Shown here in pieces: positions 38,010-45,561 of a stretch of DNA of 64,000 nucleotides. How positions within the stretch are numbered: the first letter of the stretch is position 1; each line of letters starts with the position of its first letter. This stretch comes from RGIG3102 sp045633415 (GTDB lineage Bacteria; Bacillota; Clostridia; Oscillospirales; Ruminococcaceae): positions 41,227 to 105,226 of the forward strand of contig JAZQYH010000076.1 of assembly GCA_045633415.1 (NCBI GenBank), given 5' to 3'. The position numbers were made by a program, and so were the translations under genes. The notes under the pieces are model-generated. The model ran no database searches. It was not told where the DNA came from and worked only from the letters and a program-made list of their open reading frames with translations.

Positions 38010-38171
38010 ATGGCTAAATACGGTTGCGTTGTATGCGGTTGGACTTACGACGAAGATATGGGTGATGACGACCTGGGTATCCCAGCAGGCACACCATTCG
38101 ATGAACTTCCAGAAGATTTTGAATGTCCACTGTGTGGCGTAGGCATCGACCAGTTTGAAAAGGTTGACTAA
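38010..38171 (+). CDS. Rubredoxin
   Basis: 53-residue redox protein with one iron bound by four cysteines in CVVCG (residues 6-10) and CPLCG (residues 39-43), the classical rubredoxin spacing. It also has YDEDMGDDDLGIPAGTPFDELPEDFECP, the acidic rubredoxin body. It carries one electron in anaerobe metabolism or oxygen/peroxide detoxification. ATG at 38010 has AAGGAG upstream; an in-frame ATG at 37977 would add an atypical basic leader. Codon use is strongly biased, suggesting high expression. Confidence 0.95.
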   Translation: MAKYGCVVCGWTYDEDMGDDDLGIPAGTPFDELPEDFECPLCGVGIDQFEKVD

Positions 38172-38267
38172 TATTTGTTTTTATGGCAGGGTGTGCGGCA
38201 TCCTGCCTTTTTATTTGTAATAAAAAGATATTTGTGCTATAATTCCAAAAGCAAAGGAGGGGTGAAT

Positions 38268-38774
38268 ATGAAAATATCCATAATCGGCTATTCTGGGGCT
38301 GGCAAGTCAACTACTGCCCGCAAACTGGGTGAAAAGCTGGGTATTCCTGTGTTGCACCTTGACACTGTGTACCACATGCCAGGCTGGCAGGTAAGACCAA
38401 ACGAAGAAAGTGTGGCCATCGTGTCCAGATTTATGGAAGAAAACGAAAGCTGGGTTATAGACGGCAACTATAAAGCCATGATTCAACAGCAGCGTTTTGA
38501 TGAGTCAGATATGATAATCTTTTTCAATTTCAACAGATTCACCTGTTTTTGCCGTGCCTTTGGCAGATATCTGAAATACAGGGGTAAATCCCGCCCGGAT
38601 ATGACACAGGGCTGTAACGAGAAATTTGACCTTGAATTTGCCAAGTGGATACTGAAAGACGGCAGAACACCACAAAAGGTAGAAGCGTACAAAAATATGT
38701 GCAGAAAATATGCCGATAAAGTGGTGGTTATACGCAACCAGAAAGAACTGGATAAGTTTCTTGAAAATTTTTAA
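38268..38774 (+). CDS. P-loop nucleotide kinase-like protein (FlaR/topology-modulation type)
   Basis: 168 residues. Walker A GYSGAGKSTTARKL begins at about residue 7. HLDTVYHMPGWQVRP is typical of the adenylate-kinase-like FlaR/DNA topology modulation group, as is WVIDGNYKAM. A basic lid region, RYLKYRGKSRPD, follows. The biological role of the group is poorly defined despite the topology name. ATG at 38268 is set by GGAGG in AAAGGAGGGG immediately upstream; the longer frame from 38175 has no such site. Confidence 0.8.
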   Translation: MKISIIGYSGAGKSTTARKLGEKLGIPVLHLDTVYHMPGWQVRPNEESVAIVSRFMEENESWVIDGNYKAMIQQQRFDESDMIIFFNFNRFTCFCRAFGRYLKYRGKSRPDMTQGCNEKFDLEFAKWILKDGRTPQKVEAYKNMCRKYADKVVVIRNQKELDKFLENF

Positions 38775-38793
38775 AAATTTTTTAAAAAAAGTG

Positions 38794-38822
38794 TTGACAT
38801 TTGCGAATCCTTGAGTTATAAT
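38794..38822 (+). promoter_or_regulatory. Consensus sigma-A promoter of tRNA-Pro
   Basis: TTGACA at 38794-38799, exactly 17 bases, TATAAT at 38817-38822. This is a perfect match to both hexamers, 27 bases upstream of the mature tRNA. Confidence 0.9.
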
Positions 38823-38848
38823 AATCAAGCACTCGAGAGAGAAAGCAA

Positions 38849-38925
38849 CGGGATGTGGCTCAGTTTGGTAGAGCGCCTGGTTTGGGACCAGGATGCCGCA
38901 GGTTCGAATCCTGTCATCCCGACCA
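38849..38925 (+). tRNA. tRNA-Pro (anticodon TGG)
   Basis: 77 nt including encoded CCA. The 7-bp acceptor stem CGGGATG/CATCCCG spans 38849-38855 and 38915-38921, followed by discriminator A and CCA. The anticodon stem is CCTGG/CCAGG with the loop TTTGGGA, anticodon TGG at 38883-38885. The T-loop GGTTCGAATCC is normal. CCA is the favoured proline codon of the genes up to 57 kb, matching this tRNA. Confidence 0.97.
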
Positions 38926-38927
38926 CT

Positions 38928-38975
38928 TGGAATAGTCAAAACGCAATTAAGCGCTGACTATTCCATTTTTTTTTG
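38928..38975 (+). terminator. First terminator after tRNA-Pro
   Basis: TGGAATAGTCA/TGACTATTCCA outer stem with an inner CGC/GCG pair, followed by nine or more T. Confidence 0.9.
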
Positions 38976-38992
38976 TTTAAAATAATTTTTTT

Positions 38993-39023
38993 ACAGCAGG
39001 TAGGTGATACCTGCTGTTTTTTT
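38993..39023 (+). terminator. Second tandem terminator after tRNA-Pro
   Basis: ACAGCAGGTA/TACCTGCTGT, 10-bp stem, five-base loop, then seven T. It is oriented for the plus strand, so it backs up the tRNA terminator. The minus-strand remnant gene stops inside its T run. Confidence 0.85.
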
Positions 39024-39480
39024 ATGCGATTTTTCCCTGCACAGGCAGATATTCAACTGCAACACCTTCGCGTGATTCAATAACTACATTGTTACCGCTG
39101 AATTCATTCGGTACATCGAGAATTCCAAGAAATTTGTAATGTATAACAATTCTCTGGGTTTTACTTTTGCCACTGCCTTCGATATTGTAGACTTCTATCT
39201 TTTCAATAAGTTCTTTAAGTTCTTTCAGCAGTATTGGATTTATGTACTTCATTTCAAGAAATTTTTTTACTTTTTCTGTGAACTTCTTTTGCCTTGCCAC
39301 AGTATCTTTCAGCTTTTCCAATTCTTTTTCGTAATCATTGATAGTTCTGATGTTTGAATCCTGTTCCATAGAATGTGTCTCTGAAAGCTGTCTGAACCAA
39401 TCATCGCTTATTTTACCGGAAATATTATCTTCGTACATCTTTTCAAAAAGAGTAAGAATCGGAAATTTAATGTGTAACTT
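39022..39480 (-). pseudogene. Truncated large serine recombinase (C-terminal DUF4368 end only)
   Basis: The open frame covers only the C-terminal tail of a transposon-type large serine recombinase. LFEKMYEDNISGKISDDWFRQLS is the conserved linker and coiled-coil start. A coiled coil follows (EKELEKLKDTVARQKKFTEKVKKF), then the DUF4368-like block KELIEKIEVYNIEGSGKSKTQRIVIHYKFLGILDVP. The resolvase catalytic domain and recombinase domain (normally about 350-400 upstream residues) are missing. The frame upstream runs only 14 codons before a stop, with homology lost at about 39450. It is therefore a 5'-deleted scar of an integrative element, about 100 bases from tRNA-Pro. Codons are A/T-richer than the core genes. 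Confidence 0.8.
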
Positions 39481-39870
39481 TCACAAAAGTTTTGCAAACC
39501 CATCTTTTTTGTGCCTTTTCACCTGTAGCCGTTTAAAATAGTCAAAAGGTTAAGTTTTTAAAAGAAATTAACAAAACTTTCACATTTAACTGTATTTGGA
39601 TGGATTAAAATTTTTCCCCTCATATGTAGAGGGGGGGAAGCCAAAATGTTAAAAATATTGCCGTTTTACACTGAAATTTCACATTCGGCAGCATTTTCAA
39701 CTGCAAACTGGTTTTCAGTTGTAGTTTCATATTGCAAAAAAGCAGGTATTAATTATGGGTGATTATTGCAAATAAAAAAGACATCAGGTATATGGTTTCC
39801 CGATATACTTAATGTCTGACAGATAGTAGTTTTAATATAAAAATTCATTGGCGATGAAAAGTACAAGAGT
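39481..39870. other. Gene-free stretch between the recombinase scar and the Fic promoter
   Basis: About 390 A/T-rich bases with no credible gene. It includes a CCCCTC/GAGGGG hairpin (about 39616-39634, no T tail), several ACTTTCACA repeats (near 39478 and 39574), and a hairpin AGACAT...ATGTCT (39779-39817). That hairpin is followed on the minus strand by six T, so it could terminate minus-strand transcripts. It may be degraded flank of the lost element. Confidence 0.5.
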
Positions 39871-39874
39871 GCCG

Positions 39875-39945
39875 TTATCGGCAAAATATCTTTGTTTTTT
39901 AGTGCGCAGAGAAACTTGAAATATTTGCCGATAATATGCTATAAT
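39875..39945 (+). promoter_or_regulatory. Promoter of the Fic gene with inverted-repeat operator
   Basis: -35 TTGAAA at 39916-39921, 18-base spacer, -10 TATAAT at 39940-39945. The spacer contains ATATTTGCCGATAA (39921-39934). A near-perfect inverted copy, TTATCGGCAAAATAT, lies at 39875-39889. Two long half-sites about 31 bases apart, one between -35 and -10, are what a repressor-controlled promoter looks like. Confidence 0.65.
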
Positions 39946-39991
39946 ACTTACATAATGAATAACTATATCCTTATGCAGAGGTGGTATATAA

Positions 39992-40882
39992 ATGGCATAC
40001 CTTTCAGTTACTGAAATAGCAAAAAAATGGAATATATCTGAACGCAGTGTCCGCAATTACTGTGCTCAGGGCCGTATCGAAGGTGCATTCCTTACAGGTA
40101 AAACCTGGAATATTCCTGATAATGCTGAAAAGCCGGAAAGAGCAAAAAGAAAATCCAGCAAGCCTGAAACTTTATTGGGTATATTGAAGCGTGAAAAAGA
40201 CAGTAAACATCACGGTGGCATTTACCATAAAACACAGATAGACCTGACATATAACTCAAACCACATTGAAGGCAGCCGTCTTACACATGACCAGACCCGT
40301 TACATTTTTGAAACAAATACAATCGGCATTGAAAATGAAGTTGTAAATGTTGATGATGTTATCGAAACAACAAACCATTTCCGCTGTATTGATATGATTA
40401 TTGATAATGCCAAAGGTGCTCTGACAGAGAAATTCATAAAAGAACTTCACAAAGCGCTTAAAACAGGTACAACTGATTCCCGCAAAGATTGGTTTGCTGT
40501 TGGTGATTATAAAAAAGTTCCAAACGAAGTTGGCGGTATGGAAACAGTATTGCCGGAAAATGTGTCAGACCATATCAAACAGCTTCTGTCAGAATATAAC
40601 GGCAAAGAAAATAAAACTTTTGATGATATCCTTGATTTCCATGTTAAGTTTGAACGCATACACCCGTTTCAGGACGGTAATGGCCGCATAGGCAGACTGA
40701 TTATGTTTAAAGAATGTCTCAAACATAATATTGTTCCATTTATTATTGAAGATAATCTAAAAATGTATTATTATCGCGGGCTTAAAGAATGGAACAACGA
40801 AAAAGGCTATCTTACAGATACCTGCCTGACAGCACAGGATAAATACAAAGCATATCTGGATTATTTCAGAATTGAATATTAA
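39992..40882 (+). CDS. Fic family protein with N-terminal DNA-binding segment and class II inhibitory motif
   Basis: 296 residues. Residues 1-45 look like a MerR/excisionase-type winged helix (YLSVTEIAKKWNISERSVRNYCAQGRIEGAF). The Fic active site is HPFQDGNGRIGR at residues 224-235 with the catalytic His224. Upstream, S89-N-H-I-E93-G94 matches the (S/T)xxxE(G/N) motif whose Glu blocks ATP in class II Fic proteins, so it is self-inhibited until triggered. The expected reaction is AMP (or another nucleotide) transfer to a protein hydroxyl. The target is unknown, and no separate antitoxin gene is present. The DNA-binding segment suggests that it may bind its own operator (39875-39935). It lies 91 bases before the helicase-nuclease gene. 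Confidence 0.88.
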   Translation: MAYLSVTEIAKKWNISERSVRNYCAQGRIEGAFLTGKTWNIPDNAEKPERAKRKSSKPETLLGILKREKDSKHHGGIYHKTQIDLTYNSNHIEGSRLTHDQTRYIFETNTIGIENEVVNVDDVIETTNHFRCIDMIIDNAKGALTEKFIKELHKALKTGTTDSRKDWFAVGDYKKVPNEVGGMETVLPENVSDHIKQLLSEYNGKENKTFDDILDFHVKFERIHPFQDGNGRIGRLIMFKECLKHNIVPFIIEDNLKMYYYRGLKEWNNEKGYLTDTCLTAQDKYKAYLDYFRIEY

Positions 40883-40973
40883 TCAATGTTAAGCTTATAA
40901 TATGAAATTTAGGATTATACATCGTTTTTAATACCCAGAAAAAGATAGATAAAATAAAGGTGGTGAAAAAGTT

Positions 40974-43900
40974 ATGCAGATTAAAGATAAAGAAAATTCA
41001 GTTGATCGTGTTGAATTGAAAGGCTTTTTAGCTGAGTTTAGGGGAGCTCTTGAAGAGGAAATTAATAAAATAAAGAAGAGTGGTCAATCATCTACATTAT
41101 TGTTTTCAGGTCGTCAAATTGAAGCACGAGGTATAGAACGATGGTATAGATTTGGTGTTGAATATGTTCCAACTGTCCCTGCGGATACACCTTGTAAATT
41201 GATAATAGGTAAAGAGCAATATGATGTTACTGTTGTGAGTTTTGAAGAAAATTCTATTGTGCTTTCTTCAAAAAATGTATTGCCGGATACACTAACTAAA
41301 GCAAGACTTGAAAACGGAGCTACAGTTTTGATGGAACGTTTGATAAAGTGTATAGAAGAAAATGCTGATAAAGATAATCCAGTGGGTAACAGAATGCTTT
41401 CAACAGATGGAAGTATATATCATTCAAAGAAGATTTTTGAATATAGTGACATCAATCTAAAATTAAATAATACTCAAAGTCAAAATGATGCTATAGTATC
41501 GGCACTTTCAAATGATATTACATATATTTGGGGACCTCCAGGAACAGGTAAAACTACTGTAATAGGACAGATTATTGATGAATTATATAAGCATAAAAGG
41601 TCGGTGTTGGTAGTATCTCATACTAATACCGCTGTTGATGGTGCCATAGGAAAAGCATATAAAACATATTCAAAATCTAATAATGTAACGGATGAGAATT
41701 GTCCTATTTTAAGAATTGGCGTTCCTTCTAAAGACTTGCCAGAAAAGGTTATGTTGTCATATCACGTTGCTGAATTGGGTAAAGAACTATATGAACGAAA
41801 AGATGCGTTAGAAAAACTTCAAAAAGAGTTGCAGTCGCGAATTAGCGAAATACAACCAATATTAGCAAAAGATAATTGGATAAAAGAAAGTAACCTTAAA
41901 TATATTTCAGAAAGTTTGAAAAAGATTAGTTCATATGAAAAAGAACTTGCAGAAATTCAGTGCGAAATTGAAATAATAAATGTATCGTTAGCAGAAGAAA
42001 AAACAGCACATCCAGAATATGCTAATTTTCTAATTTTATCAAAAACACTGAAAGCAAAAAAGAATGATTATGCCGATATATGTGATAAGGTTAAACAGTA
42101 TGAAAAATCTATTGACAAGTTATCGCAGGATATACAGAATTCTCAAGATGAAGAGAAAAAACATTCTATATATGCAAATTTATTGGAACAGCAATCCAAG
42201 TATATGTCTGAATCTTTTTTAAAAAAAGAGATAAACAATTTAAGTGCACAAATTATAAATCTTCAACATAATATTGATAATTTGATGTCACAACAGATTA
42301 AAGCACAGCAATTTATTTCTGATTATGAAAAGAAGAATTCTATTGCAAAACTTTTAGTTAACAAAAATTCAGTATCACAGAATTACGCCGTGTTGGAGCG
42401 AATACGAATAGAACTTCCAGCTATTAATGAAGAACTGTTTCGTAAACAGAATCTAAAAAATGAGTATTCTCAACAATTAGAAAAACTTTTTCTTTTACAG
42501 GAGCAGATGAAAGCTGTTACGCCTTCAAAAACACCCGATTACTGGAGAAATCAAGCCTGTGAACTTCAAGTTGAATTGAGAATAGTTCAAAAAGAACTTA
42601 AAGACTTGTTTGAATTGAAAAATTCTATATATGAAGTGATACGCGAAATAGAAGAGCAGCAAAGCAATGCAAAAGTGTCCTTCGACACCATCAGTGAATT
42701 GGGTAGAAAATACAGAAGAGAAAAAGATAATTTAGACGCAATTAAAGTCAAGTATAACGAGGAATATAGGATTTGTTTTGACAAATTGGAAAAAGAATTA
42801 TCTCTTTGTATTGATTTCTATGATTGTTCGCTTTCTGAAGATGTTTCTGTTCTTTATGATGAACTTTCAAATGTGTTTGATGTGGTAAAAAAAGAGATAA
42901 AGAGCATCGACATAGGAAATATCAAAAAAGAAAAGGAAGAAATATCTAATCAAATAATTGAAAATTTCCGTCAATTAAATGAACTTAAAGAAAAAATGCA
43001 GGAGCTTGAAAAACAAGCTATAGAAAATGCAAAAATAGTAGGTGCAACGCTTGCAAAAACATATTTAAGTGCAACATTGCGAGAAAGAAAATTTGACACA
43101 GTAATTTTGGATGAAGCGTCAATGGCTTCAATTCCTGCGCTATGGTGTGCAAGTTATCTTGCGGAAAAAAGTATTGTTATTGTAGGTGACTTTTTGCAAT
43201 TACCACCTATTGTTATGGCTGACACACCTATGGCACAAAAATGGTTGGGAAAAGATATTTTTTACCATAGTGGAATGCAGGGAAGGGCTCGAAATAAAGC
43301 TACTTGTCCTGAAAATTTTGTTATGCTTAATAACCAGTTTCGCATGGAGTCTGATATTGCAAATATTGCTAATATGTACTACGGAGCATATGGTGGCCTT
43401 CAATCGGATGATAATAACGAATATCGTGTTAAAGATCGTAAAAAATTCTATGATTGGTTTCCGAGCGAAAAGGGCAAAGAAAACATTCATTTGGTTGATA
43501 CGGAAAGCCTGCATGCGTGGGTTACAGGTGTGCCTCAGGGGAAGAGTCATAGTCGTTTAAATTGTTTTTCTGCGGCTGTTTGTGTTGATCTTGCTTTTGA
43601 ATTTTTGGAAAACAAACTTAAGGAGATTGATCCCGACAAGGCACAGCCAACGAAAGAAGCTTCTGTATTGATAGTTGCTCCGTACAAACCACACATATCA
43701 AGAATTAATCAACTTATAGATTTAGAATATCGTAATAGAGGATATAAAGAAAATCTGAATTTGATTAGAGCGGGTACAATTCATAGTTTTCAGGGAAGCG
43801 AGGCAGATATTGTTATATTTGATCTTGTTATAGATGAGCCCCATTGGAAAGCAAATTTATTTATGACAGATAAAGAAGTTGATGAAGATTTACGAAAAAT

Positions 43901-44981
43901 GTTTAATGTGGCTATTACCCGTGCGAAGTTCAAGCTGTATGTTGTTGGTAACTTTTCGTATTGTCAGAAAAGAGCCAAGAATAATGCTCTGTCAGAGTTG
44001 TTGGATAAACTTATTAATGAAAAGCATCTTGTTAAAGAAAATGCCAAAGAGCTTATTCCTAATATCGAATATACTAGACAATCAGAATTTTCGTTTGATG
44101 GAAATATTAAAGGTAAACATATTGTCTGCCGTGAAGATATATTCAACAACTATTTTATGAATGAAATTAGTTCCTTTAAGAAAAGGTTGATTATCTATTC
44201 AGCTTTTATGACAGAAGCACGCCTTAGTACATTGATACCTGCGTTTGCCGACGCAATTAATAAAGGGAAACAGATAGTTGTTGTTACAAAAGCTTTATCC
44301 GATCGTGGAAAATCTGAAGTATCGCAGTATAAGAAATGTGAAGATGAATTACGAGCGATTGGTGTAAATGTTATCCATAAAAAGGGTATGCATGAAAAAC
44401 TAATATTTGTTGATAGCAAAGCTGTTTGGATTGGTTCATTAAATGCACTTAGTTTCACAGGATTAACTGGTGAAATTATGCAACGACATGAAGATCGTGA
44501 TTTAACAGCTGAGTATGAAAAGCTTTTCGATATTGAGCATATTTGTGAAACGATAGAAAAAACATATGAACAGCGATGTCCTATTTGTGGAGATGAAATG
44601 TTGGTAAAAGAAAGTGACGAAGGTGGTATTTATTGGCAATGTGTTAATGAAGACTATTCAAGAAATACATCTCAGCAATATCCACTGGATGGTATTCTTC
44701 GTTGTAAATGTGGTGCTCCATATGTCTTTGCAATGAAGAATGAACCTCGTTGGGTATGTTCTGAAGATCCAAAACATTATCAAAAAATGCGTGAAGGTGA
44801 TTTAAAATTAGAAAAAATGGCTGCATTAATTCCAACGAAAAAAGCCCGAAAAGATGTTGATTTGTATTTTGCACAACGTCGTAAAGAACGTGAATCAACA
44901 AAGAAAAAAATACCACAAAATACAAAATCAAAATCTAAAAAACTTAGTGATGATGTACCGGAACAACTGGAATTGGTATAG
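40974..44981 (+). CDS. SF1 helicase-PLD nuclease fusion, type II Mokosh (MkoC)-like defence protein
   Basis: 1335 residues. Order: an N-terminal region (1-160); helicase domain 1A opened by the Q-like LNNTQSQNDAI and Walker A GPPGTGKTT (187-195); a long coiled coil (about 280-690); Walker B DEAS (713-716); motif III GDFLQLPP; motif V TIHSFQGSEADIV; and motif VI NVAITRAK (978-985). These are COG1112/Upf1-like features. Next is one PLD nuclease motif, H1140-x-K1142-x4-D1147 with GSLN. Cysteine pairs CPICG (1202) and CKCGAP form zinc ribbons, and the tail is basic. Helicase plus PLD in one chain is the reported design of Mokosh type II, which blocks phage. Codons are much more A/T-rich (TTA, AAT, GAT) than in core genes, indicating transfer. 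AAAGGTGG precedes the ATG. Confidence 0.85.
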   Translation: MQIKDKENSVDRVELKGFLAEFRGALEEEINKIKKSGQSSTLLFSGRQIEARGIERWYRFGVEYVPTVPADTPCKLIIGKEQYDVTVVSFEENSIVLSSKNVLPDTLTKARLENGATVLMERLIKCIEENADKDNPVGNRMLSTDGSIYHSKKIFEYSDINLKLNNTQSQNDAIVSALSNDITYIWGPPGTGKTTVIGQIIDELYKHKRSVLVVSHTNTAVDGAIGKAYKTYSKSNNVTDENCPILRIGVPSKDLPEKVMLSYHVAELGKELYERKDALEKLQKELQSRISEIQPILAKDNWIKESNLKYISESLKKISSYEKELAEIQCEIEIINVSLAEEKTAHPEYANFLILSKTLKAKKNDYADICDKVKQYEKSIDKLSQDIQNSQDEEKKHSIYANLLEQQSKYMSESFLKKEINNLSAQIINLQHNIDNLMSQQIKAQQFISDYEKKNSIAKLLVNKNSVSQNYAVLERIRIELPAINEELFRKQNLKNEYSQQLEKLFLLQEQMKAVTPSKTPDYWRNQACELQVELRIVQKELKDLFELKNSIYEVIREIEEQQSNAKVSFDTISELGRKYRREKDNLDAIKVKYNEEYRICFDKLEKELSLCIDFYDCSLSEDVSVLYDELSNVFDVVKKEIKSIDIGNIKKEKEEISNQIIENFRQLNELKEKMQELEKQAIENAKIVGATLAKTYLSATLRERKFDTVILDEASMASIPALWCASYLAEKSIVIVGDFLQLPPIVMADTPMAQKWLGKDIFYHSGMQGRARNKATCPENFVMLNNQFRMESDIANIANMYYGAYGGLQSDDNNEYRVKDRKKFYDWFPSEKGKENIHLVDTESLHAWVTGVPQGKSHSRLNCFSAAVCVDLAFEFLENKLKEIDPDKAQPTKEASVLIVAPYKPHISRINQLIDLEYRNRGYKENLNLIRAGTIHSFQGSEADIVIFDLVIDEPHWKANLFMTDKEVDEDLRKMFNVAITRAKFKLYVVGNFSYCQKRAKNNALSELLDKLINEKHLVKENAKELIPNIEYTRQSEFSFDGNIKGKHIVCREDIFNNYFMNEISSFKKRLIIYSAFMTEARLSTLIPAFADAINKGKQIVVVTKALSDRGKSEVSQYKKCEDELRAIGVNVIHKKGMHEKLIFVDSKAVWIGSLNALSFTGLTGEIMQRHEDRDLTAEYEKLFDIEHICETIEKTYEQRCPICGDEMLVKESDEGGIYWQCVNEDYSRNTSQQYPLDGILRCKCGAPYVFAMKNEPRWVCSEDPKHYQKMREGDLKLEKMAALIPTKKARKDVDLYFAQRRKERESTKKKIPQNTKSKSKKLSDDVPEQLELV

Positions 44982-45146
44982 GTTTGTTTTTGTGGTATGG
45001 TGAATAATCACATATTGATAATGATATGATGTTGTTAGCTTTTGATTTTAATATATGGTTATTAAAAGATTGGCAGGAACTATATTATAGTTCCTGCCAG
45101 GCTTTACATCCATCTATTGGTTTAATATTTTCTGATTAAGTATTTT

Positions 45147-45223
45147 GGGCACATAACGGGTAGTACATTACGGTACAATCACCCTGCCCATAGAAAGCTT
45201 CAGTCGAAAGACTGGAGTTTTTT
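45147..45223 (+). ncRNA. Candidate small structured RNA with intrinsic terminator
   Basis: Nested pairing: GGGCA (45147-45151) with TGCCC (45185-45189), GGGT (45158-45161) with ACCC (45181-45184), and GTAC (45163-45166) with GTAC (45173-45176). A terminator-type hairpin follows: CTTCAGTC-GAAA-GACTGGAG (45198-45217), then six T. A weak TTGGTT-N18-TATTTT promoter (45117-45146) would start transcription near 45152, slightly inside the first stem. No known RNA family is recognised. Confidence 0.35.
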
Positions 45224-45515
45224 GTTTTATATTGATTTTTATAGCAGATAGGTTTATTTGCTGTTTTGCGATTTTAACGGATATAACAGTTAAAAATATT
45301 TAAAATAGAAATTTTAACGGTTATATCGAATAAAATCCAAAAGAAAATGCCGAAATGGGAATAATCTTTGAAAATCTTGCGCTAAATTCCAGTTTCGGCA
45401 TAAACTTTGAAAAAATCAAAGAAGTTTCCCATTTCGGAATAAACTTTTGCGAATTTTGTCACAAAACAGGCTGAAAAAACGCAAAAAATGTTACAAATGA
45501 GAAATTGGCATAAAA

Positions 45516-45548
45516 CCCCCCGGGAATCTCTCGATTCCCCGGGGGGGG
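45516..45548 (-). terminator. GC-rich terminator of purC
   Basis: CCCCCCGGGAATC paired with GATTCCC-C-GGGGGG around a TCTC loop, followed on the minus strand by TTTTAT. It lies 13 bases after the purC stop. Confidence 0.82.
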
Positions 45549-45561
45549 TTATTATATTGAA

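Larger units (their letters stand above)
44982..45561. other. 580-base non-coding, hairpin-rich stretch after the helicase-nuclease gene
   Basis: No credible gene. It contains, in order: a near-perfect 29-base palindrome (45071-45099); a structured RNA-like block with terminator (45147-45223); a direct repeat of ATTTTAACGG (45271-45280 and 45311-45320) in similar TATA-containing contexts; an 88-base imperfect hairpin (45350-45437); and the GC-rich purC terminator (45516-45548). This is the right edge of the accessory island. Confidence 0.6.

Noticed and set aside
39832..40056. 75-residue minus-strand frame across the Fic promoter
   Set aside because: It overlaps the Fic start and operator, has no ribosome site, and shows no recognisable family.
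39992..40882. Fic/Phd-type toxin-antitoxin pair (Doc-like)
   Set aside because: No antitoxin gene is adjacent; the inhibitory SxxxEG motif is in the same chain, as in class II Fic proteins.
38849..45561. Direct repeat of the tRNA-Pro 3' end as an attachment-site duplication bounding the island
   Set aside because: No second copy of the tRNA 3' end was seen between 39 and 46 kb, so integration into the tRNA is not supported.
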